Positions 1 through 5,412 of a DNA stretch of 10,280 nucleotides are shown here, piece by piece. Position 1 is the stretch's first letter, and each line of letters opens with the position of its first letter. The notes under the pieces are model-generated. The model was not told the DNA's origin and did not search any database. It worked only from the letters and a program-made list of their open reading frames with translations. The translations under genes were made by a program, and so were the position numbers. This DNA is from Ruminococcus sp. UBA4350. Lineage in GTDB: Bacteria > Bacillota > Clostridia > Oscillospirales > Ruminococcaceae. The stretch is from positions 1 through 10,280 of the forward strand of contig DGSY01000152.1 in NCBI GenBank assembly GCA_002394125.1, in the 5' to 3' direction.

Positions 1-19
1 AGCTAGGAGTGGTTGGCGC

Positions 20-1408
20 TTACTTGGAATCGTCCTTTTTCGGGGACTTGGCGAATTTCCGCAGTGTGTAGCCCTCCTTGATATGGAGCGTGCCGCGGTC
101 GATCGCCAGCGCATAATCCGGCACATCCGCCGTGATCGTCGCGCCCGCCGCCGTATAGCTGTATTTGCCCAGCCGCACCGGTGCGATCAGATTGTTGTTG
201 CAGCCGACGAATGCATGATCGCCGATCTCACAGCGGGATTTCCGGATGCCGTCGAAATTGACCGTCACACAGCCGCAGCCGATATTGACCTTTCTGCCGA
301 TGTCGCTGTCGCCGAGATATGCAAGATGCGCGACCATCGTATCTTCGCCGATCTCCGTATTCTTGATCTCGACAAAATCGCCGATCTTCGCGCCGGAGCA
401 GATATGGCTGTCCGGACGGATATGTACGAACGGTCCCATTTTGACGCCCGCGTCAATCCGCGAATCATAGGACTGCACCGTATTCAGCTCGACATTGTCA
501 CCGATGGCCGTATTCTCGATCACGCAGTTCGGGCCGATGACGCAGTTTTCGCCGATCTCGGTAGTTCCGCGCAGGATCGTATTCGGAAGGATCTCCGTTC
601 CCGCGCCGATCTTCACGCCGCGCTCAATGATGATGCCGTCCGTGCAGACAAAGCCGACGCCGTTTTCCATGTGGCGGTTCAGAACGGCCATGCGCGCCGC
701 ATCATTCAGCGCAAGCAGTCCCTTCCGGTCATTTGCGCCCAGCACGACATCCGGATTCGCAGAGCAGAATGCACCCGCTCTCCGTCCGGTTTTCAGCGCG
801 ATCGCAATGGTATCCGTCAGATAGTATTCCTTCTGCGCATTGTCATTTTTGATGAGGCCGAGCAGCTCGATGAGGTCGGCGGTGCGGAACCAGTAGCAGC
901 CGGAATTGATCTCGGTGATCCGGCGCTGTTCTTCGGTCGCGTCCTTTTCCTCAACGATACCCGCAATGCCGCTGTCGGTGCGGAGAATGCGGCCGTAGCC
1001 GAAGGGCTGCGCGACATTTGCCGTGATGACCGTGACGGCGTTCTCCTCCTGAATATGCCGCTCCAGCGAATCGCGGATCGTTGCGCAGTCGATGAACGGC
1101 GCATCGCCGCAGAGAACGAGCGTATTGCCCTCCGCATCCGCCTCAAGGAACGGGATCGCCTGCATCACGGCATGACCGGTACCAAGCCGCTCCGCCTGAA
1201 ATGCCGTTTCACAGCGGTCTCCGAGATATGCTTTGATCTGCTCGGCCTCATAGCCCGTGATGACGCAGATCTTTTCGAGTCCGGCCTCCTCACAGGCGCC
1301 GAGCACCCATTCGAGCATCGGCTCGCCCAATACGCGGAACATCGGCTTCGGGATCGGTGCCTTCATGCGCTTGCCCTGACCGCCGGCGAGAATGATTGCT
1401 TTGTTCAT
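20..1408 (-). CDS. glmU: GlmU, bifunctional N-acetylglucosamine-1-phosphate uridyltransferase / glucosamine-1-phosphate N-acetyltransferase
   Basis: This cytoplasmic enzyme makes UDP-GlcNAc for peptidoglycan: it acetylates glucosamine-1-phosphate with acetyl-CoA, then couples the product to UTP. The protein is 462 aa (E. coli GlmU is 456). Residues 1-230 are the nucleotidyltransferase domain: LAGGQGKRM at 7-15 (canonical LAAGxGTRM), QAERLGTGHA at 71-80, CGDAPFID at 100-107 with the metal-binding Asp102, FGYGRILR, EEKDATEEQ, and GAND at 224-227 with the likely metal-ligand Asn226. From about 255 the protein runs through left-handed beta-helix hexapeptide repeats. AHLAYLGDSDIG holds the probable acetyltransferase base His361 (E. 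coli His363), and NIGCGCVTVNFDG and FVGCNNNLIAPV resemble the Bacillus form. The ATG at 1408 is chosen because AAAGGAGA sits 7 nt upstream; an in-frame ATG 10 codons earlier adds residues absent from the family and has no such site. It has its own promoter at 1466-1494. Confidence 0.97.
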   Translation of the reverse strand: MNKAIILAGGQGKRMKAPIPKPMFRVLGEPMLEWVLGACEEAGLEKICVITGYEAEQIKAYLGDRCETAFQAERLGTGHAVMQAIPFLEADAEGNTLVLCGDAPFIDCATIRDSLERHIQEENAVTVITANVAQPFGYGRILRTDSGIAGIVEEKDATEEQRRITEINSGCYWFRTADLIELLGLIKNDNAQKEYYLTDTIAIALKTGRRAGAFCSANPDVVLGANDRKGLLALNDAARMAVLNRHMENGVGFVCTDGIIIERGVKIGAGTEILPNTILRGTTEIGENCVIGPNCVIENTAIGDNVELNTVQSYDSRIDAGVKMGPFVHIRPDSHICSGAKIGDFVEIKNTEIGEDTMVAHLAYLGDSDIGRKVNIGCGCVTVNFDGIRKSRCEIGDHAFVGCNNNLIAPVRLGKYSYTAAGATITADVPDYALAIDRGTLHIKEGYTLRKFAKSPKKDDSK

Positions 1409-1415
1409 GTCTGTA

Positions 1416-1423
1416 TCTCCTTT
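1416..1423 (-). promoter_or_regulatory. glmU ribosome binding site that fixes the start codon
   Basis: On the minus strand the sequence AAAGGAGA stands 7 nt before the ATG at 1408. It lies inside the possible N-terminal extension that begins at 1438 and so argues for the downstream start, where the conserved MNKAIILAGG begins. Confidence 0.85.
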
Positions 1424-1465
1424 CTGATTGAATGGCAATCCAAGGGAATCATTTGTAATATAAAC

Positions 1466-1494
1466 ATTATAGCATAATCAGACAAATAATGCAA
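1466..1494 (-). promoter_or_regulatory. sigma-A type promoter of glmU
   Basis: On the minus strand TTGCAT (1494-1489) is followed after exactly 17 bp by TATAAT (1471-1466). The -10 is preceded by TG one base away, which makes an extended -10. Transcription would start near 1459, giving a leader of about 50 nt to the glmU ATG. Only the -35 departs from consensus, at its last three positions (CAT for ACA), so strong constitutive expression is expected. This is a sequence match only; the start site has not been measured. Confidence 0.85.
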
Positions 1495-1504
1495 TGGGTA
1501 TGGA

Positions 1505-1525
1505 TGAATATTCAGATAATATTCA
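1505..1525. repeat. AT-rich inverted/direct repeat just upstream of the glmU promoter
   Basis: TGAATATT (1505-1512) and AATATTCA (1518-1525) are perfect 8-bp inverted arms around the 5-base spacer CAGAT. The octamer AATATTCA also occurs as a direct repeat at 1507 and 1518, 11 bp apart, about one helical turn. The element ends 11 bp from the -35 of the glmU promoter and 12 bp from the stop codon of the neighbouring gene. It could be a protein binding site. It lacks the GC stem and trailing T run of an intrinsic terminator in either direction. Confidence 0.5.
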
Positions 1526-1536
1526 AAAATATGTGC

Positions 1537-2856
1537 TTATTTTCTGCGGCGGCGTTTTTTTCTGCCGGATGTGTGCGGTGCCGGCTGCGGATTCACCGTG
1601 ACTTTCTCCGGTTCAGGAAGCTGCTCCGGCTGCGGCTCTGCATCCTCGACTGTCAGCGGCCGGACGGCATCCGCCTCCCCTGCTCCGGCTCCCGCAGCTG
1701 CGGGTTCCGGCTCCGGCGGCATGGAGTCGATCGCATCCTTGAGCAGCTGATAGAGGATCGCAAAGACCGGCACGGTAATGATAATGCCGATGATGCCGCC
1801 GAATCCTGCGCCGACGATCACGGCGATCAGCACGAGCAGTCCCGGCAGGCCGATCGAGTCGCCCACGATCTTCGGGTAAATGAACTGACCGTCCAGCTGC
1901 TGCAATACGAAAATGAACACGATGAACCAGATCACCTTGTCCGGCTCGGCCGTTGCGATGAGCAGTGCGCCGATCGCACCGCCGATCCATGCGCCGACGA
2001 TCGGCAGCAATGTCGTGATGCCTGTCAGAATGCCGATGGTCGCTGCAAACGGGAATCTGCAAATATACAACCCGATCGTGCAGAGTGTTCCGATGACGAT
2101 TGCTTCGATAAACTGTCCGGTCAGGAAGCTCGCGAAGGAGCGGTTTGCCAGATGCAGGATCCGCGTGATCCTGTCATAATAGCGTGCCGGCGAGATCAGC
2201 TTCACGACCTTGTGGATCACATACATGACACGGTCCTTCTGCGCGAGCAGGTAGATCGCGATGATCAGTCCCAGCACAAGATTCGTCGCGGTGGAGAGAA
2301 CGGATGTCGTCACGGAGAATGCCGAGCCGAGAAATGTTCCGACCTTGCCGTCGGCGAATTTGTTGAACCAGTCATAAAGGGTGTCCCAGTCCACATGGAA
2401 ATCGTCGAGCTTTTCGATCAGAAATGCGGGTGCGTTCCATGCCGTCAGCTTTGCTTTGACAAAATCATAAATCTGCTCCTGACTGCTCGGCAGCTTTTCG
2501 ATCAGCGTATTGACGGCGGTCGTCAGCTGCGGAATAATCATGAAAATGATGAGTGCGAGCAAAATCATCGCGACCAGTCCGGTGCAGACGGCGCTGATAA
2601 CCGGGCAGAGCTTCCGCTCCCACGGCCGGTGCGAATTCGCCATTCCCACAAATACCCTTTCGCGGAAAAACCGCAGAAACAGATTGATGATGAATGCAAT
2701 GCAGACGCCGTATGAGATCGGCTGCATGATCGCATACGCCCAAGAGAATACGCTCTTGATCGCTGAAAAATTCTGAAGGCCGAGATACAGCAGAATGCCG
2801 TAGGTAATCAGAAATACATAGGTTTTCGTTGAAGGTTTACGCTCTTTTCCTGACAT
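1537..2856 (-). CDS. AI-2E family (UPF0118) polytopic membrane protein
   Basis: This is a 439-aa integral membrane protein of the AI-2E/UPF0118 family (Pfam PF01594). Members include a proposed AI-2 exporter, Na+/H+ antiporters and many of unknown substrate, so no cargo is assigned. Hydrophobic segments lie near residues 12-28, 38-62, 86-109, 185-204, 243-266, 272-302, 308-320 and 338-372. Between the third and fourth is a soluble stretch of about 75 residues, as is usual in the family. The family signature is clear in LLPIVGAWIGGAIGALL (283-299) and LDGQFIYPKIVGDSIGLPG (321-339). The C-terminal tail from about 379 is unusual: rich in Pro, Glu and Ala, ending in a run of basic residues (431-439, GRKKRRRRK). 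GGGAG lies 6 nt before the ATG. The gene starts 15 bp after the ppk1 stop and is almost certainly co-transcribed with it. Family assignment is firm; function is open. Confidence 0.92.
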   Translation of the reverse strand: MSGKERKPSTKTYVFLITYGILLYLGLQNFSAIKSVFSWAYAIMQPISYGVCIAFIINLFLRFFRERVFVGMANSHRPWERKLCPVISAVCTGLVAMILLALIIFMIIPQLTTAVNTLIEKLPSSQEQIYDFVKAKLTAWNAPAFLIEKLDDFHVDWDTLYDWFNKFADGKVGTFLGSAFSVTTSVLSTATNLVLGLIIAIYLLAQKDRVMYVIHKVVKLISPARYYDRITRILHLANRSFASFLTGQFIEAIVIGTLCTIGLYICRFPFAATIGILTGITTLLPIVGAWIGGAIGALLIATAEPDKVIWFIVFIFVLQQLDGQFIYPKIVGDSIGLPGLLVLIAVIVGAGFGGIIGIIITVPVFAILYQLLKDAIDSMPPEPEPAAAGAGAGEADAVRPLTVEDAEPQPEQLPEPEKVTVNPQPAPHTSGRKKRRRRK

Positions 2857-2871
2857 GATCTGCTCCCTGAA

Positions 2872-4935
2872 TTATCCTTCGTTCTGTTCGGCGGCTTCCT
2901 GCTGATGTGCGCGCTCGTAGGCTGCGCGGTGCAGCGCCTCCTGCGAATTCTCCGCGTGATTGCCGCCGGCCGGCAGATGATAATCGCCGTCCGCCGTGCG
3001 GAACCGCGCCTTGACCGGATCGTCAAATTGCAGGCGGAATTCGTCATAGAGCCGCTGACGCAGGCCGGCGTCCTTCACCGGCGCACAGACCTCAACGCGC
3101 TTCTGCGTATTGCGCGGCATGAAATCTGCGGAGCCGAGGTAGACCTTCATTCTGTCCGGCGTGCCGAAGATATAAACTCTCGCGTGCTCCAGATAGCGCC
3201 CGACAATGCTGTGTACCTCGATATTCTCGGTGAGTTCGGGAACCTGCGGGATCAGACAGCAGACGCCGCGCACCAGCAGCTCGATCTTCACACCGACACA
3301 CGATGCCTCGATCAGCTTTTTCATGATCTTCCTGTCGCAGAGACCGTTCATGCGCAGACCGATATAGGCAGGATCGCCCTCGGCGGCATGGCGAATCTCG
3401 GTATCTATCATTTCCAGCACCGGATCCAGCAGGCCGTAGGGCGCGCAGAGCAGATCCTTCTGCGGCTCAGGAAGTCTGCCCTCCCGCAGTGCATCGAAAA
3501 TATTCCCGGCGTCCTCCGCGATCTGCGGATCTGCCGTCATCAGGCAGTAATCCGTGTAGATCGCCGCCGTTTTCTCATTGTAGTTGCCGGTGCCGATCTG
3601 CGTGAACTGCTCGATCTTCCCGCGGTTTTTGCGGCGGATCAGCAGCAGCTTGGAATGCACCTTGAAATGCTCCGGCCCGTAGATCACATGAACGCCTGCG
3701 CGCTCCAGCACCTTCGACCAGTCGATATTCCCCTGTTCATCGAACCGCGCACGGAGCTCGGTCAGCGCAACGACCTCCTTGCCGCGTCCGGCGGCCTCGC
3801 AGAGCGCCGCGATCACTCGGCTATCCCGCGCCATGCGGTAGAGCGTGATCTGGATGCTGACAACATTCGGGTCATCGGCGGCCTCATCGAGCAGGCGCAG
3901 AAATGGCCGGATGCTCTCATAGGGATAGCTCAGCAGGATATCCTGCTTGCGGATCTGTGTAAACATCGCGCGGTGCTCCGTCACCATCGCGGATTTCTGC
4001 GGCACCATGCGCGTATATTGCAGCTTCGGATCGGTCGCGATATTCTTGCACTCATAGGCAAAGGAGAGATCAAGCGGCGCCTTCGTGTAGAATACCTGCT
4101 CATTCCGGATATTCAGATTCTCACAGAGATAATCCAGCGCGGGCTGGAAAAACGGCTCGGAAAGCTCCATGCGGACAGCCTGAAGCCGCTTGCGGTCTGC
4201 GAGCATCTGCTCCATGTCGGCGCGGGTATCGCCGGTCTGCAGATCACCGATATCCTCCGGCGCGATGCTGGCGGAACGCGTCACGCGCAGCAATGTCCGG
4301 TCGATCACACGCGCACTGCCGAATACAGTATGCGCATAGGCGAGAATCACATCCTCCGAAAGCATGAATCTGCCGCCGCCGAGCCGGATGATCCGCTGGC
4401 ACTGATCACTGACCGGCAGAATGCCCATGCGGATGCCGGATTTCGATTCCAGCCGCAGCACAGCATAGATCGCACGGTCACGCAGGAACGGGAACGGCTT
4501 GCCCTTGTCAACGATCGTCGGCATTGAGACCGGACGGATCTCGCGCTTGAACCATTCGGAAAGCAGATTCTGCTCCGAGGGTGTCGCGGAATGGAATGTC
4601 ACGCGTTCGAGCTTTTCCGACCGCAGCGCATCCATGATCTCATGGAACACAGCATCCTTCGCCGAGATCAGCGAGCGCACCTGCTCATAGATCGCACGAA
4701 GCTGCTTTTTCGGCTTCATCCTGCTGATCTTATCCTTTTTGTCCGGATCCTCCTTCTGCTTGCGGAGCAGATTTCCGACGCGGACACGGAAAAATTCATC
4801 GAGATTGCTCTGGAAGATCGCCGTAAAGCAAAGCCGCTCCAGCAGCGGATTCTCCTCGCACTGTGCCTCCTCCAGCACACGCTGATTGAACCGGAGCCAT
4901 GAAAGCTCGCGGTTTTCAAAACATTCAGTTTGCAT
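2872..4935 (-). CDS. ppk1: Polyphosphate kinase 1
   Basis: PPK1 reversibly polymerises the gamma-phosphate of ATP into inorganic polyphosphate through a phospho-histidine intermediate. The protein has 687 residues, essentially the E. coli length (688). The N-terminal domain opens with ENRELSWLRFNQRVLEEA (7-24) and FQSNLDEFFRVRVG (41-54). The middle of the protein carries LSYPYESIRPFLRLL. The two phospholipase-D-like catalytic domains follow: TELRARFDEQGNIDW (392-406), then FKVHSKLLLI (424-433), whose His427 is the expected autophosphorylated residue, then IGTGNYNEKTAAIYTDYCL. The second holds IGLRMNGLCDRKIM (525-538), GRYLEHARVYIFG (579-591) with the second conserved His584, and YLGSADFMPRNTQKRVEV. 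The residues after about 650 are a charged, variable tail. AGGAG stands 7 nt before the ATG. No ppx is visible next to it; instead the AI-2E family gene follows after 15 bp. A strong promoter lies at 4976-5004. Confidence 0.97.
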   Translation of the reverse strand: MQTECFENRELSWLRFNQRVLEEAQCEENPLLERLCFTAIFQSNLDEFFRVRVGNLLRKQKEDPDKKDKISRMKPKKQLRAIYEQVRSLISAKDAVFHEIMDALRSEKLERVTFHSATPSEQNLLSEWFKREIRPVSMPTIVDKGKPFPFLRDRAIYAVLRLESKSGIRMGILPVSDQCQRIIRLGGGRFMLSEDVILAYAHTVFGSARVIDRTLLRVTRSASIAPEDIGDLQTGDTRADMEQMLADRKRLQAVRMELSEPFFQPALDYLCENLNIRNEQVFYTKAPLDLSFAYECKNIATDPKLQYTRMVPQKSAMVTEHRAMFTQIRKQDILLSYPYESIRPFLRLLDEAADDPNVVSIQITLYRMARDSRVIAALCEAAGRGKEVVALTELRARFDEQGNIDWSKVLERAGVHVIYGPEHFKVHSKLLLIRRKNRGKIEQFTQIGTGNYNEKTAAIYTDYCLMTADPQIAEDAGNIFDALREGRLPEPQKDLLCAPYGLLDPVLEMIDTEIRHAAEGDPAYIGLRMNGLCDRKIMKKLIEASCVGVKIELLVRGVCCLIPQVPELTENIEVHSIVGRYLEHARVYIFGTPDRMKVYLGSADFMPRNTQKRVEVCAPVKDAGLRQRLYDEFRLQFDDPVKARFRTADGDYHLPAGGNHAENSQEALHRAAYERAHQQEAAEQNEG

Positions 4936-4975
4936 ATTCGCACTCCTTTCGTCTGAGGGAATTTTGCTTTATTAT

Positions 4976-5004
4976 ATTATAACACATATTCCGCCATTTT
5001 TCAA
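4976..5004 (-). promoter_or_regulatory. sigma-A type promoter of the ppk1 operon
   Basis: On the minus strand TTGAAA (5004-4999), a 17-bp spacer and TATAAT (4981-4976) with the extended -10 motif TGTTATAAT give a near-consensus promoter. The predicted start is near 4969, leaving a leader of about 34 nt that holds the AGGAG ribosome binding site of ppk1. No obvious Pho box was seen, but such sites are degenerate and were judged only by eye. Confidence 0.87.
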
Positions 5005-5042
5005 GAGGAGACAAGGTGCTTGCATATTGAGATTACACCACA

Positions 5043-5070
5043 TGATCTCAAATAGGAGCCGGGCACTGCC
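5043..5070. repeat. Intergenic repeat, copy 1
   Basis: First copy of a 28-bp motif that begins TGAYYTCA and ends in a GC-rich core close to GGAAGCYGGYACTGCC. This copy is the most diverged, matching copy 3 at 22 of 28 positions by hand alignment. GGC-ACT-GCC can form a short stem. It lies on the ppk1 side of the intergenic region. Confidence 0.7.
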
Positions 5071-5135
5071 TGTCAGAACAAATTATGAAAAAGCGCTGTG
5101 GATACCATAACAACCAATACAACTGTTCAGCATTC

Positions 5136-5163
5136 TGACTTCATATCGGAAGCCGGTACTGCC
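5136..5163. repeat. Intergenic repeat, copy 2
   Basis: Second copy, starting 93 bp after copy 1. It matches copy 3 at 23 of 28 positions and copy 1 at 20 of 28 by hand alignment. The core here is GGAAGCCGGTACTGCC. The sequence 3' of it (AGAAC, then an ATTAT-containing stretch, then ATACCATAAC) parallels that after copy 1, so the repeated unit is longer than the conserved core. Confidence 0.75.
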
Positions 5164-5232
5164 GACAAGAACTGATTATTATAAATATATAGTACAATGA
5201 ATACCATAACACAATAACTATATATCATATCC

Positions 5233-5260
5233 TGACCTCAAACCGGAAGCTGGCACTGCC
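5233..5260. repeat. Intergenic repeat, copy 3
   Basis: Third copy, 97 bp after copy 2, with core GGAAGCTGGCACTGCC running directly into GGCCGGCC (5261-5268). GCTGGC-ACT-GCCGGC can pair as a 6-bp stem if one G-U pair is allowed. The copy ends 44 bp before the -35 of the dockerin-gene promoter. The downstream AT-rich part of the unit is missing here. Confidence 0.75.
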
Positions 5261-5304
5261 GGCCGGCCGACTGCACTTTGTCCATGTTTTCTATATTTTT
5301 GCCA

Positions 5305-5333
5305 TTGTTTCGCTTTATTTTTTACGCTATAAT
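5305..5333 (+). promoter_or_regulatory. sigma-A type promoter of the dockerin / GH2 operon
   Basis: TTGTTT (5305-5310), a 17-bp spacer and a perfect TATAAT (5328-5333) place the transcript start near 5340, giving a leader of about 73 nt before the ATG at 5413. The promoter overlaps the in-frame TTG at 5278 and its following codons, which rules that codon out as the start. Confidence 0.75.
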
Positions 5334-5344
5334 GATGATGGATC

Positions 5345-5393
5345 ATTGGGCAAAAGTTGTCTGCTCAATTTCCGAACAAGCCGGAAGAACCGG
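5345..5393 (+). promoter_or_regulatory. Two small stem-loops in the operon leader
   Basis: ATTGGGCA (5345-5352) pairs with TGCTCAAT (5362-5369) over 8 positions with one G-U, around a 9-nt loop, very near the predicted 5' end. CCGG (5381-5384) can pair with CCGG (5390-5393) around AAGAA shortly before the ribosome binding site. The first could protect the mRNA 5' end; nothing here matches a known riboswitch class by eye. Stability has not been calculated. Confidence 0.4.
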
Positions 5394-5400
5394 TCATACA

Positions 5401-5406
5401 GGGGGA
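5401..5406 (+). promoter_or_regulatory. Ribosome binding site of the dockerin gene
   Basis: GGGGGA lies 6 nt before the ATG at 5413 and selects this codon, after which a classical signal peptide begins, over the upstream TTG at 5278. Confidence 0.8.
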
Positions 5407-5412
5407 TTCATT

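Larger units (their letters stand above)
5005..5304. other. Divergent intergenic region with repeats and no supported gene
   Basis: This stretch between the ppk1 promoter and the promoter of the dockerin gene contains no reading frame with both a ribosome binding site and protein-like composition. It is AT-rich except for three GC-rich blocks, which are the cores of an imperfect tandem repeat of about 95 bp listed separately. The AT-rich filler is partly repeated as well: ATACCATAAC at 5102 and 5201, and AGAAC followed by an ATTAT-containing stretch after 5075 and 5168. No good additional sigma-A promoter was found in it. Confidence 0.7.

Noticed and set aside
1..19. Possible signal downstream of glmU
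   Set aside because: Only 19 bases are visible; no hairpin or gene can be supported.
1409..1438. Ten-residue upstream extension of GlmU
   Set aside because: It contains the AAAGGAGA ribosome binding site of the downstream ATG, and the family starts at MNKAIILAGG.
83..1477. 464-aa open frame on the plus strand opposite glmU
   Set aside because: It is antisense to an unmistakable glmU and its composition (many Arg, Asp, Ile, Ala) is the shadow of GC-biased codons. No ribosome binding site or recognisable domain.
1505..1525. Intrinsic terminator after the AI-2E family gene
   Set aside because: The hairpin is almost all A-T and no T run follows it in either reading direction.
1489..2715. 408-aa plus-strand frame opposite the AI-2E family gene
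   Set aside because: Rich in Asp, Arg, Cys and Gln with no protein-like pattern; explained by codon bias of the membrane-protein gene on the other strand.
1537..2856. Autoinducer-2 exporter function for the AI-2E family protein
   Set aside because: The family name is historical and members transport different things; nothing in the sequence or neighbourhood points to quorum sensing.
2905..4527. 540-aa plus-strand frame opposite ppk1
   Set aside because: Antisense shadow of a clearly conserved gene; no homology recognised and no start signal.
5278..5412. TTG-initiated 45-residue N-terminal extension of the dockerin protein
   Set aside because: A promoter with TATAAT at 5328-5333 lies inside it, it has no ribosome binding site, and a good site plus a normal signal peptide start at 5413.
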